Assembly (NCBI RefSeq): GCF_019703545.1
Contig: NZ_AP018771.1
Coordinates: 620,001-684,000, forward strand
Source of the DNA: Haemophilus influenzae
GTDB taxonomy: Bacteria; Pseudomonadota; Gammaproteobacteria; Enterobacterales; Pasteurellaceae
DNA: 64,000 nucleotides
Direction: 5' to 3'
The position numbers were made by a program, and so were the translations under genes. The notes under the pieces are model-generated. The model had not been told where the DNA came from, did no database searches, and worked only from the letters and a program-made list of their open reading frames with translations. Below are positions 39,391 to 49,490 of the stretch, one piece after another (the first letter of the stretch is position 1; every line of letters starts with the position of its first letter).

Positions 39391-40335
39391 TTATTCAATT
39401 TCTACCGCATATTCTTTCAACGCTAAGGCTTTTGGAATTAAGCCTTTTTGTTGCATAAATTCTGCCATTTGTTGATAACGTTTAGCGTCTAATTGGCGAG
39501 GTTTATTGGCTAAAAAGGGGAGCGTGTCTTTCCACGCCAGTTGGTTTAATGGCGTGTTGAGTTCGTTCGGTTTATAGCTGACAAAGGCTTGCCACGCTTC
39601 ATTAGGGTGAGCTTGTAGATAGCTTGTGGCTTGTTCAAGTGCGGTCAAAAATGCCGATGTTTTTTTATCTGTTACGTTGTTTTTATTAGCAACTAAAATC
39701 AACTCATCATAAGCAGGCACGCCATATTGTTCAGGGAAGAATGCGATACCTTCTTGCTTTTCTAAAGCAAGCTGATTGAGTTCAAAATTACGAAATGCAC
39801 CAATCACAGCATCCACTTGTCCAGTTAAAAGAGAGGGCGAAAGCGACCAATTTACATTCACTAATTCCACATCTTTATTGCTTAAACCAATAGAATGAAG
39901 CATTGTATCAAGTAATCCATCTTCAAAACCGCTGACAGAATACCCCACTTTTTTACCTTTTAAATCAGCAAGGCTTTTCAAATTGCTCTTTTTTAGTACC
40001 ACTACGCTATTTAATGGATTTGAAATCAGTGAACCCACTCGCACTAAAGGCAAGCCTTCTGCCACTTGTTGATAAAGCTGAGGCTGATAACTCACGGCTA
40101 AATCAACTTTTCCTGCCGCCGCTAATTTCGGCGGTAATGCAGGATCAGTAGGTTCGATAATTTCAACCTCAAGGTTATTTTTTTCAAAAAAACCTTTCTG
40201 CTGTGCCACAATAATGGCAGCGTGATCGGGATTTACATACCAATCTAGCATTATGCTGATTTTCTCTTTTGCAAAGCTAGGAAGCGTGAGCATTAGCCCC
40301 ATTACAAAGCTAAAATAACGGATGATTGTCTTCAT
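39391..40335 (-). CDS. thiY: Thiamine-precursor ABC transporter substrate-binding protein ThiY
   Basis: A 314-residue NMT1/THI5-like periplasmic protein. The signal peptide ends near SFA (about residue 22), followed by KEKISIMLDWYVNPDHAAI, the conserved pyrimidine-binding opening. It would bind formylaminopyrimidine, which TenA then processes. The start is ATG 40335 after AAAGGAGAAAAAA; the longer frame upstream adds a non-homologous segment. tenA begins nine bases after its stop. Confidence 0.92.
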   Translation of the reverse strand: MKTIIRYFSFVMGLMLTLPSFAKEKISIMLDWYVNPDHAAIIVAQQKGFFEKNNLEVEIIEPTDPALPPKLAAAGKVDLAVSYQPQLYQQVAEGLPLVRVGSLISNPLNSVVVLKKSNLKSLADLKGKKVGYSVSGFEDGLLDTMLHSIGLSNKDVELVNVNWSLSPSLLTGQVDAVIGAFRNFELNQLALEKQEGIAFFPEQYGVPAYDELILVANKNNVTDKKTSAFLTALEQATSYLQAHPNEAWQAFVSYKPNELNTPLNQLAWKDTLPFLANKPRQLDAKRYQQMAEFMQQKGLIPKALALKEYAVEIE

Positions 40336-40357
40336 TTTTTTCTCCTTTAATGAAAAG

Positions 40358-41095
40358 TTAAACAGACCAAATAAAACGGTGTAATAGCCAATCAATGCTG
40401 AAATATAAACAGAGTGAAATTGCTACTAAAATAAGCAAGGCAGCAAACATTAAATCGACTTGCATTCGGGCATTGGCGTGAATCATCAAATACCCCAACC
40501 CTTCAGATGAACCTACCCATTCACCTACCACCGCACCAATCGGGGCGACCGAAACCGCAATTCGCAAGCCCGAAGCAAAAGCAGGCAAAGCCGCAGGTAA
40601 TCGCACTTTAAGCAATAAACGCAAGGGGGAAATGTTAAAGGTTTTCGCCAAATCGAGCCACGCTTGTGGGGTGTTGCGTAGTCCATCATAACAAGCTGCC
40701 GTGACGGGGAAGTAGATAATCAGCACCGACATCACAATTTTGGATGCCATTCCATAGCCAAACCACAACACCAACAACGGCGCAATGGCAAACACGGGAA
40801 TCGCTTGCGAAATGACCAAAATCGGCAATAAGACGGCAGAAATTTGACGAGAAAATGAGAGCAACAACGCCGAAATCAACCCAAATAGAAAGCCTAACAA
40901 CAACCCTAAGCAGATTTCTAACAACGTGACTTGTGTATGCTGCCAAAGCAGTTCAGCGTGTGTGAATAACTGCTGCCCTACAGCTTGCGGTGAGGGAAAA
41001 ATGTAGTGTGGGAAGCTGCCTAAGGTTGCGACCATTTGCCAGATCATCAACAACACGCCAACAATTAAAAGCGGTTTAAGTAGGCGAATTTTCAT
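40358..41095 (-). CDS. thiX: Thiamine-precursor ABC transporter permease ThiX
   Basis: A 245-residue binding-protein-dependent permease with about six membrane helices and the EAA-like loop (LAKTFNISPLRLLLKVRLPA). I place the start at ATG 41095, overlapping the thiZ stop as ATGA, so the two are translationally coupled. A longer open frame upstream lies within thiZ. G+C is higher here than in most of the window. Confidence 0.92.
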   Translation of the reverse strand: MKIRLLKPLLIVGVLLMIWQMVATLGSFPHYIFPSPQAVGQQLFTHAELLWQHTQVTLLEICLGLLLGFLFGLISALLLSFSRQISAVLLPILVISQAIPVFAIAPLLVLWFGYGMASKIVMSVLIIYFPVTAACYDGLRNTPQAWLDLAKTFNISPLRLLLKVRLPAALPAFASGLRIAVSVAPIGAVVGEWVGSSEGLGYLMIHANARMQVDLMFAALLILVAISLCLYFSIDWLLHRFIWSV

Positions 41096-41814
41096 TGTTC
41101 GCCCCCTAATTCCCGCAATAATTGTTGCTGCAACGCCCATAAATTGGCTTGATGCAACTCACGCGGGGCATTACCTTCGGGCAGAATCACCGACGATAAT
41201 GCTGTTTGATGAGATTCAGGCGAACGCAACACAAAAATACGATGGCTTAGCCGTAATGCCTCTTGCGGATCGTGGGTTACGAGCAGCACTGATTTATCTT
41301 CGAGCAGTTCAAAGGCTAAATCTTGAAGTTGATGGCGACTGATGGCATCAAGAGCGAAAAAAGGCTCATCAAGCAAAATCAAATCCGCCTCTTGCATTAA
41401 GGTGCGTGCCAAGGCAACCCGCTGTTTTTGCCCGCCCGAAAGCTGCGAACAAGGCTTGTGCCAATGTGCTGCCATTCCCACTTTTTCAAGCAACATTTTA
41501 GCTTTTTCAGTGGTTTTTGCAGATTTTCGCCCAAATAAGACCGCTTGCAACTGCACGTTATCGACAATTGACAACCACGGATAAAGTGTCTCTTTTTGCG
41601 GCAACCACGCAATGCGAACTTTCGGTTCAAATAGGATTTTCCCCTGCACCACACCTTGCGTTTCAATGCCCGCCAGTAGTCGCAAAAGTGTCGATTTTCC
41701 CACGCCTGAACTGCCCAACAAGCTTACCCATTCGTTCGGCAACAGGGTTAAATTAAGATGCTCAAATAACGTTTGCCCATTAAAGGCAAGACTCAAATCT
41801 TGAATACGCACCAT
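41092..41814 (-). CDS. thiZ: Thiamine-precursor ABC transporter ATPase ThiZ
   Basis: A 240-residue ABC ATPase: Walker A LGSSGVGKSTLLR, signature LSGGQKQRVALAR, Walker B LILLDEPFFALD. It energises ThiXY uptake. I chose ATG 41814 with GAGGCGAGCA upstream; the frame runs four codons further to a TTG. First structural gene after the TPP riboswitch, with a 22-codon ORF between. Confidence 0.93.
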   Translation of the reverse strand: MVRIQDLSLAFNGQTLFEHLNLTLLPNEWVSLLGSSGVGKSTLLRLLAGIETQGVVQGKILFEPKVRIAWLPQKETLYPWLSIVDNVQLQAVLFGRKSAKTTEKAKMLLEKVGMAAHWHKPCSQLSGGQKQRVALARTLMQEADLILLDEPFFALDAISRHQLQDLAFELLEDKSVLLVTHDPQEALRLSHRIFVLRSPESHQTALSSVILPEGNAPRELHQANLWALQQQLLRELGGEQ

Positions 41815-41829
41815 TGCTCGCCTCAATGA

Positions 41830-41898
41830 TTAAAGGGAATGCGTAATAAAAAAGAAAGGATAAGAAATGGAATGAAAAGAAAATGGATTTTTTGGCAT
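41830..41898 (-). CDS. Possible 22-residue leader ORF between the TPP riboswitch and thiZ
   Basis: The ATG at 41898 lies about eight bases after the riboswitch 3' end (GTAGGAAACTAAT), whose AGGA could be its ribosome site. The frame encodes MPKNPFSFHSISYP and a Phe-rich tail, with TAA at 41830-41832. thiZ starts 15 bases later. A riboswitch that hides this start could control thiZ by coupling. The peptide itself resembles nothing I know. Confidence 0.45.
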   Translation of the reverse strand: MPKNPFSFHSISYPFFFITHSL

Positions 41899-41902
41899 AT
41901 TA

Positions 41903-41972
41903 GTTTCCTACGTCAGTGCTAACTGTTTCAGGTTCACGGGTATCATCTCAGCCTTTCGGCACCCCGACTAAA
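41903..41972 (-). promoter_or_regulatory. TPP riboswitch (THI box)
   Basis: Read on the minus strand: TCGGGGTGCC, then GGCTGAGATGATACCC, GTGAACCTGA and AGCACTGACGTAGGAA. These are the conserved THI-box elements in order. It precedes thiZXY-tenA, so thiamine pyrophosphate should repress the salvage operon. Confidence 0.97.
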
Positions 41973-42155
41973 AATTGTTGGTAAGTTTACGCTTGCTTGG
42001 TAGAAAAAACAAGCGATTAGGTTTCTATCCGAATGGAACAAGAAAAGCATTTTAAAATTTTTCTTGTTAAGATACAACGGAGATAGTACAACTGATATTA
42101 GATAATAATTTTAGGAAGGTATAATTAACGTTTAGTAAAAAGTTCTATAAATCTA

Positions 42156-42161
42156 TATAAT
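42156..42161 (+). promoter_or_regulatory. Possible -10 box for lic3A
   Basis: TATAAT at 42156-42161 lies about 40 bases before the first lic3A start codon. No good -35 box is seen. The rest of the gap 41973-42212 between thiZ and lic3A is A+T-rich and otherwise empty. Confidence 0.45.
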
Positions 42162-42212
42162 GTTTATTATTTTTTAGGGATAACTTCTATTTTATTCAAT
42201 GAACGGTACAAT

Positions 42213-43171
<959 letters not shown>

Positions 43172-43301
43172 ATAACCTTATATCACACAACTAATGGACA
43201 TAGCCCTAAATATGAGAGGTTATCTCACTCGCTACAACAATACTTTTTAGCAACAGGTTTTTTATTTTATTGAAAATCACCATTCTTACCACACAAAATA
43301 G

Positions 43302-43310
43302 TGATATAAT
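43302..43310 (+). promoter_or_regulatory. Extended -10 promoter for galE
   Basis: TGATATAAT at 43302-43310 is a good extended -10, 33 bases before the galE ATG. AACAAGGAAATCATT is the ribosome site. The gap from lic3A (43172-43301) also has a weak inverted repeat (AGATAACCT/AGGTTATCT) but no clear terminator. Confidence 0.6.
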
Positions 43311-43343
43311 TTTTTAGTCTCAATAATTAACAAGGAAATCATT

Positions 43344-44360
43344 ATGGCCATTTTAGTGACAGGTGGCGCTGGTTATATCGGTTCTCACACAGTTGTAGAA
43401 TTATTAAATGCTGGCAAAGAGGTGGTGGTATTAGATAATCTTTGCAATTCATCGCCAAAATCCCTTGAGCGCGTAAAACAAATTACGGGCAAAGAAGCAA
43501 AGTTTTATGAAGGCGATATTTTAGATCGTGCTTTGTTACAAAAAATTTTTGCAGAAAATGAGATTAACTCGGTTATTCACTTTGCAGGGTTAAAAGCCGT
43601 AGGGGAAAGTGTTCAAAAGCCGACAGAATATTACATGAACAATGTCGCTGGTACCCTTGTATTAATTCAAGAAATGAAAAAAGCAGGTGTTTGGAACTTT
43701 GTATTTAGCTCATCTGCAACGGTTTACGGCGATCCAAAAATTATTCCAATTACAGAGGATTGTGAGGTCGGCGGTACAACCAATCCTTATGGTACATCTA
43801 AATATATGGTTGAGCAGATTTTACATGATACAGCAAAAGCGGAACCAAAATTTAGCATGACTATCTTGCGTTATTTTAATCCAGTTGGGGCGCATGAAAG
43901 TGGTTTAATTGGTGAAGATCCAAATGGTATTCCAAATAATTTATTACCTTATATTAGCCAAGTTGCTATCGGTAAATTAGCACAACTTTCTGTATTTGGT
44001 AGTGATTACGACACTCATGATGGAACAGGTGTGCGTGATTATATTCATGTAGTGGATTTAGCTGTGGGGCATTTAAAAGCGCTTCAACGTCATGAAAATG
44101 ACGCTGGCTTACATATTTATAACCTTGGTACGGGCCATGGTTATTCCGTATTAGATATGGTAAAAGCCTTTGAAAAAGCCAACAATATTACAATTGCATA
44201 TAAACTTGTAGAACGCCGCTCTGGCGATATTGCCACTTGCTATTCTGATCCTAGTTTAGCCGCAAAAGAGCTTGGTTGGGTGGCAGAACGTGGTCTTGAA
44301 AAAATGATGCAAGACACGTGGAACTGGCAGAAAAATAATCCAAAAGGGTATAGAGATTAA
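43344..44360 (+). CDS. galE: UDP-glucose 4-epimerase GalE
   Basis: A 338-residue short-chain dehydrogenase. The NAD motif is GGAGYIGSH (residues 7-15) and the catalytic residues are in SSSATVYG and YGTSKYMVE (YxxxK). It interconverts UDP-glucose and UDP-galactose and provides galactose for LOS, the acceptor used by Lic3A just upstream. A good terminator follows at 44408. Confidence 0.97.
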   Translation: MAILVTGGAGYIGSHTVVELLNAGKEVVVLDNLCNSSPKSLERVKQITGKEAKFYEGDILDRALLQKIFAENEINSVIHFAGLKAVGESVQKPTEYYMNNVAGTLVLIQEMKKAGVWNFVFSSSATVYGDPKIIPITEDCEVGGTTNPYGTSKYMVEQILHDTAKAEPKFSMTILRYFNPVGAHESGLIGEDPNGIPNNLLPYISQVAIGKLAQLSVFGSDYDTHDGTGVRDYIHVVDLAVGHLKALQRHENDAGLHIYNLGTGHGYSVLDMVKAFEKANNITIAYKLVERRSGDIATCYSDPSLAAKELGWVAERGLEKMMQDTWNWQKNNPKGYRD

Positions 44361-44407
44361 TATTCTCTAATATTTGTTTTTCTTTTTTAGGAAGAAGAAT
44401 GCTAAAC

Positions 44408-44441
44408 ATTAGGGGAATGATTAAAAATCCCCTAATTTTTA
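44408..44441 (+). terminator. Rho-independent terminator after galE
   Basis: ATTAGGGGA pairs with TCCCCTAAT around an 11-base loop, followed by TTTTT. Confidence 0.88.
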
Positions 44442-44501
44442 CAAAAATCCTTTAATTGAAAGGCGAAATTTCTAAAATACAACTAAAATTAACCGCACTT
44501 T

Positions 44502-45779
44502 ATGTCAAATTCCCTTTCTTCCCAAATTTTTACGCGCAAGATGTTAATTTGCGCCTTCACAGGTTTTAATTCTGGTTTGCCATTATTTGTGTTATTGCAA
44601 ATGTTGCCTGTTTGGCTGACAGATAAACATCTTTCAATTGAGCTTATTGGAGCAGTAACTGGAGTGATGTTGCCTTATGGATTGAAATTTTTGTGGGCAC
44701 CATTATTAGATCGTTATTTCCCGAGTTTTTTAGGGCGTCGTCGTAGCTGGATGTTGCTTTCACAAGTGGCATTATTGATTTTACTTTACATCATTAGCCT
44801 GTTTGATCCGCTCACACAACTGGGTACAGTAGCAAATATTGCGTTGCTTATCGCCTTTTTTTCAGCTACACAAGATATCGTGTTGGATGCGTATCGTCGT
44901 GAAATTTTGAGTGATCATGAATTAGGTTTAGGAAACACTATTCATATTAATGCTTATCGAATTGCGGGATTAATTCCAGGGGGATTATCGCTATATTTGG
45001 CGGCGATTTATCCTTGGGAAACCGTCTTTTTGTGGACCGCACTTTGTATGTTAGCAGGCATCTTCATGACACTATTTTTAGCAAAAGAGCCAAAAATAGA
45101 CATGCAGCAAACTAATCAGCCGTTCTATCAAGCGTTTTGGATTCCATTACAAGAATTTTTCCAGCGTAAGGGCGTCATTCAGGCTATCGGTTTTTTACTG
45201 TTTTTGTTTTTGTATAAGTTCGGGGATTCTTTTGCCACAACGTTACAAACCAAATTTATTTATGACATGGGATTTAGCAAAGAGGATATTGCTATTGTTG
45301 TAAAAAGTACTTCACTTTGGTCAAGCATTTTATCTGGGCTTGCTGGTGGTATGATAATGCTAAAACTGGGTATTAACCGTGCATTGTGGTTATTTGGGCT
45401 TGTACAAATGGTAACAATTGGTGGGTTTATTTGGTTGTCTGCTTTCGGTCATTTTGATGTTATTACATCTGCCGAGTTATGGAAACTAGGTGTTGTGATT
45501 GCAGCAGAATATATCGGCGTTGGACTTGGTACCGCAGCTTTTGTGGCTTTTATGGCGCGTGAGAGTAATCCTCTTTATACTGCAACACAGCTTGCACTTT
45601 TTACAAGCCTTTCAGCTTTGCCAAGTAAAGTTTTAGGTATACTTTCTGGTTATGTTGTGGGAGCAGTGGGGTATTATCAGTATTTTTGGTTTTGTTTATT
45701 TTTAGCGATTCCCGGCATGCTTTGTTTATTTTGGGTAGCACCTTGGAAGCAAGAAAATAATAAGACCAGCTCAGTATAA
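44502..45779 (+). CDS. ampG: Muropeptide permease AmpG
   Basis: A 425-residue major-facilitator protein with about 12 membrane helices. The start GFNSGLPLFVLLQMLPVWLT and the loop ATQDIVLDAYRREIL are typical of AmpG, which imports GlcNAc-anhydroMurNAc peptides for cell-wall recycling. No Shine-Dalgarno sequence is visible: an uptake signal (44492-44500) occupies its place and ends one base before the ATG. Confidence 0.9.
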   Translation: MSNSLSSQIFTRKMLICAFTGFNSGLPLFVLLQMLPVWLTDKHLSIELIGAVTGVMLPYGLKFLWAPLLDRYFPSFLGRRRSWMLLSQVALLILLYIISLFDPLTQLGTVANIALLIAFFSATQDIVLDAYRREILSDHELGLGNTIHINAYRIAGLIPGGLSLYLAAIYPWETVFLWTALCMLAGIFMTLFLAKEPKIDMQQTNQPFYQAFWIPLQEFFQRKGVIQAIGFLLFLFLYKFGDSFATTLQTKFIYDMGFSKEDIAIVVKSTSLWSSILSGLAGGMIMLKLGINRALWLFGLVQMVTIGGFIWLSAFGHFDVITSAELWKLGVVIAAEYIGVGLGTAAFVAFMARESNPLYTATQLALFTSLSALPSKVLGILSGYVVGAVGYYQYFWFCLFLAIPGMLCLFWVAPWKQENNKTSSV

Positions 45780-45815
45780 AAGTGCGGTAAAAATTATAAA
45801 AAATTTGACCGCACT
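45778..45815 (+). terminator. Inverted uptake-signal hairpin between ampG and adk
   Basis: AAAGTGCGGTAAAAATT faces AATTTGACCGCACTAT. The stem overlaps the ampG stop and has one mismatch in the right core (CACTA for CACTT). The T-run is weak. Confidence 0.55.
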
Positions 45816-45851
45816 ATGCTTTATCAGTATCTTAATCACGTTTTGTATTAA

Positions 45852-46508
<657 letters not shown>

Positions 46509-46548
46509 AAATAATCTAAAAATTAACCGCACTTTAGAAAATATAATT

Positions 46549-46600
46549 AATCTGCACCTTAAAGGCTGAATAAATCAGCGAATTAAAGTGCAGATTTTTT
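46549..46600 (+). terminator. Terminator after adk
   Basis: AATCTGCAC (46549-46557) pairs with GTGCAGATT (46588-46596), with a small inner stem (GCTGA/TCAGC), and then TTTTT. Confidence 0.8.
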
Positions 46601-46620
46601 TATAAACTACCCAAATTTAT

Positions 46621-46660
46621 AATAGGCTGAAAAAAGTGCGGTATTTTTTCAGCCTATTTT
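46621..46660. terminator. Terminator of the nap operon
   Basis: AATAGGCTGAAAAAA (46621-46635) and TTTTTTCAGCCTATT (46644-46658) are perfect inverses, with an uptake signal spanning the loop. The stem reads equally on both strands and lies just after the napC stop. Confidence 0.85.
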
Positions 46661-46667
46661 TAGAAAA

Positions 46668-47270
46668 TCACTTCTCGTCTTTGAAGCCTGACTCAACGCC
46701 ACTCATATCAGGTAATTGGTGTGCAATACCTTTGTGACAATCAATACAAGTTTTACCTTCAGTTTTCATTTTTTGGTGCATACGTGCTGCCACAGAACGT
46801 TGATCATTGAAGTTCATACGATCTACATTATGGCAATTACGACATTCTTTAGAATCGTTAGCTTTCATACGCGCCCATTCATTTTGAGCCATTTCTAAAC
46901 GATGCGCATTGAATTTTTCTAAGGTATCCACTTTTCCAGTATAGTGCGCATATACTTCTTTAGCTGCAATAATTTTACGTTTCATTTTTGCACCAAATTC
47001 GTGTGGTACGTGACAATCTGGACAACTTGCCCCCACACCAGTACGAGTTTGATAATGCACGCTATGTAAATATTCTGGATAAGCATCTTGCATATGGCAG
47101 CTTGCACAGAACTGTTCAGTGTTGGTTTTTTCTAAACCATAGTTAAAACCAACCCAAGAAAGAATACCGCCAATAGCCGATAAGATAATAATTGTACCTA
47201 TCGCCATACTGCTTGGTTTTCTAAACCATTGCCAGAAACGCTTTAAGATATTTGGTTTTTTCTCAGACAT
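46668..47270 (-). CDS. napC: Tetraheme cytochrome c quinol dehydrogenase NapC
   Basis: A 200-residue NapC/NirT protein: a membrane anchor (SSMAIGTIIILSAIGGILSW) and four heme-binding CxxCH motifs (CASCHM is the modified first, then CPDCH, CRNCH, CIDCH). It passes electrons from menaquinol to NapB/NapA. Last gene of napFDAGHBC. Confidence 0.96.
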   Translation of the reverse strand: MSEKKPNILKRFWQWFRKPSSMAIGTIIILSAIGGILSWVGFNYGLEKTNTEQFCASCHMQDAYPEYLHSVHYQTRTGVGASCPDCHVPHEFGAKMKRKIIAAKEVYAHYTGKVDTLEKFNAHRLEMAQNEWARMKANDSKECRNCHNVDRMNFNDQRSVAARMHQKMKTEGKTCIDCHKGIAHQLPDMSGVESGFKDEK

Positions 47271-47284
47271 ATAGACCTCTTAAA

Positions 47285-47728
47285 TTAGTTTCCGTAACCT
47301 TTCATCGGTTTGAAATCATTTGGAACAATAGGATCTACGTTTGCTTGAGAAACGTGACATTGTAAACAGAAATAACGACGTGGCGATGAACTTGAACCTA
47401 CTTTTCCATCACGATCCATAAAGTGAGTTGGGCTGATTCGAGTTGCACCGCTCAAACGAGAATTTTCTGGGCTGTGGCAATTTAAACATTGATTTACATT
47501 TTTTGTCACTTGATAGTTTGCCACACTATGTGGAACCATTGGAGGCTGATTTACATAGTTCAATGCGGGTAATTCGCCTTGACGCGGTGCATTATGAAAT
47601 GCGGGTGGAATATTTTCTGCCGCTTGAGTTAAATCTTTTCCCACTGCTGGTGCATCAGATGCCATCAGTGAGCCAGCAAAAAGTGCGGTAAATAATCCCG
47701 CTAAAATTTTAAATACCTGTTTAGTCAT
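47285..47728 (-). CDS. napB: Periplasmic nitrate reductase diheme subunit NapB
   Basis: A 147-residue periplasmic cytochrome with a signal peptide (MTKQVFKILAGLFTALFAG, cleaved near LMAS) and two CxxCH motifs (CLNCH, CLQCH). It carries electrons from NapC to NapA. I chose ATG 47728; GGGGAG, which overlaps the napH stop, is its ribosome site. The TAL of the signal peptide is encoded by an uptake signal. Confidence 0.95.
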   Translation of the reverse strand: MTKQVFKILAGLFTALFAGSLMASDAPAVGKDLTQAAENIPPAFHNAPRQGELPALNYVNQPPMVPHSVANYQVTKNVNQCLNCHSPENSRLSGATRISPTHFMDRDGKVGSSSSPRRYFCLQCHVSQANVDPIVPNDFKPMKGYGN

Positions 47729-47733
47729 ATTAA

Positions 47734-48597
47734 TCACTCCCCTGAATGATCGAATCTGGTCGAAAATTTAAAAACTTTTTCAGCGCAAACGTCAATACAA
47801 CGTCCGCAGCTGATGCAATCTTTGGAAAGCACTAGTAGGCTTTCGTCTTTTTTTCCGTGTAAAGGCGAACGTAACACTTGGGCTTCGGGACAAACATTGT
47901 AACAATCCATACAATTATCGCATTTAGCGCGATCAATCACTTTAATACGGATTAAACTTTTTGCACCAATCACACCATAAGCAGCACCAATTGGGCAAAG
48001 ATGTCCACACCAGCCGTGTTCAGCAATCAATAAATCAAAAAGAAAAATAACAAGTAATAACCAGCCTGTTGCACCAAAACCAAATACAAAGGCGCGACCA
48101 AGAGCAGCCACTGGATTAACCCATTCCCAAAGCAACATTCCGCTGACACTACTGCCTAGTAAAATAAGCACAAGAATACCATAACGTAAACCGCGCGAAA
48201 TTTTTGCTGTTTGGCGAATGCCTAACTTACGGCGAAGCCACGCAGCACAGTCAGTCACAACATTTAGTGGGCATACCCAACCACAAAATACTTTACTACC
48301 AAGTACTGCGTAAAATAACACAATAATTGCAGCACCAATTAAAGTGAGAGCATCTGGTAAATGTCTTGTAGCCAAGCTTTCAGCGGTAATTAGAGGATCA
48401 CTTAGTGGAATAGTATCGAGTAATAAACTACCACTATAATTACCTTTTAAAATCCACACGCCAAAATAAGGGCCACTCAAAAACATCGCAAGAATGCTAA
48501 GTTGGCTTAAGCGACGCCAAAACAAAAAGCGGTTTGCATACCACCAGCCCCATTTTTCTCGAGCCTCTTTACCTGCAAATTTTGGTGCATTTGCCAT
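47734..48597 (-). CDS. napH: Quinol dehydrogenase membrane subunit NapH
   Basis: A 287-residue protein with four membrane helices, a CxxxCP pair (VFCGWVCPLNV and WCGHLCPIG) and two C-terminal [4Fe-4S] motifs (CDNCMDCYNVCP, CISCGRCIDVC). With NapG it feeds electrons from quinol to the Nap system. It begins at the base where napG ends. Confidence 0.94.
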   Translation of the reverse strand: MANAPKFAGKEAREKWGWWYANRFLFWRRLSQLSILAMFLSGPYFGVWILKGNYSGSLLLDTIPLSDPLITAESLATRHLPDALTLIGAAIIVLFYAVLGSKVFCGWVCPLNVVTDCAAWLRRKLGIRQTAKISRGLRYGILVLILLGSSVSGMLLWEWVNPVAALGRAFVFGFGATGWLLLVIFLFDLLIAEHGWCGHLCPIGAAYGVIGAKSLIRIKVIDRAKCDNCMDCYNVCPEAQVLRSPLHGKKDESLLVLSKDCISCGRCIDVCAEKVFKFSTRFDHSGE

Positions 48598-49436
48598 TAT
48601 TTGCCACTCCCTAAAATAGGCGCAAGCACGGGTTCTGCTGGTTCAGGCATTACTGTAGCTCCCTCTGGCGTTCGAGTTGGCAACGAAATCATATCTTTAG
48701 GCGCAAGAGAATGACCAGCTTTCGCTTTTTCTTCCCAGCCTAAACGATAATGTTTACCTAACATACCTTTTGCAAGATCCATTGGTAAAATTTTAATCGC
48801 TGCTTCTTCTAATACACAAGCTTGCTCACATTTTCCACACCCCGTGCAGGCATCAGAATGTACTGTTGGAATAAATAAGGCATGCTTATCAGAACGTGGA
48901 TTATGTTGTGTTTCCAATGTAATCGCTTTATCGATTAATGGACAAACTCGATAACAAACATCACAACGTAATCCTTGATAATTTAAGCAAGTTTCGTGAT
49001 CTAACAGTACTGACAGCCCCATACGCGATTCATTAATATCTGTTGCTTGACGATCTAATGCACCACTAGGACAGGCTTTTGCGCAAGGAATATCAGGACA
49101 CATTTCACAAGGTTTATCACGCGCAATAAAATACGGCGTTCCCGCTTCTACTGGCGATAATAAAGAGGCTAAATGCAGCATGTCATAAGGACAGGCTTGA
49201 ACACATTGTCCGCAACGAATACAAGCGGCAGAAAACGCTTTCGCATCTTGCAAAGCAAATGGAGGGCGTAATGGCACACCTTCGCGTGCAAGACTTTGAT
49301 TTTGCTGCAATCCCAACAAAATCCCAACGCCAGCTAAACCACCCGCAGTACGGGTTGCTTCTTTAAGAAATTTTCTACGTTCAGGATTAAGGGCGGGTTT
49401 CTTCATTTTCTTTTTAGATTTTAACCGCACTTTCAT
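48597..49436 (-). CDS. napG: Ferredoxin-type protein NapG
   Basis: A 279-residue periplasmic Fe-S protein with a twin-arginine-like start ([20 protein letters not shown]) and four [4Fe-4S] motifs ([47 protein letters not shown]). An internal ATG at 49406 ([11 protein letters not shown]) is an equally plausible start; the first ten codons are largely an uptake signal read in reverse. AGAGGAAG precedes the first ATG. Confidence 0.92.
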   Translation of the reverse strand: MKVRLKSKKKMKKPALNPERRKFLKEATRTAGGLAGVGILLGLQQNQSLAREGVPLRPPFALQDAKAFSAACIRCGQCVQACPYDMLHLASLLSPVEAGTPYFIARDKPCEMCPDIPCAKACPSGALDRQATDINESRMGLSVLLDHETCLNYQGLRCDVCYRVCPLIDKAITLETQHNPRSDKHALFIPTVHSDACTGCGKCEQACVLEEAAIKILPMDLAKGMLGKHYRLGWEEKAKAGHSLAPKDMISLPTRTPEGATVMPEPAEPVLAPILGSGK

Positions 49437-49490
49437 CTTCCTCTTTTATTGATGGGAGAAAATAAAGTGCGGTTGATTTTTACATGGTTT

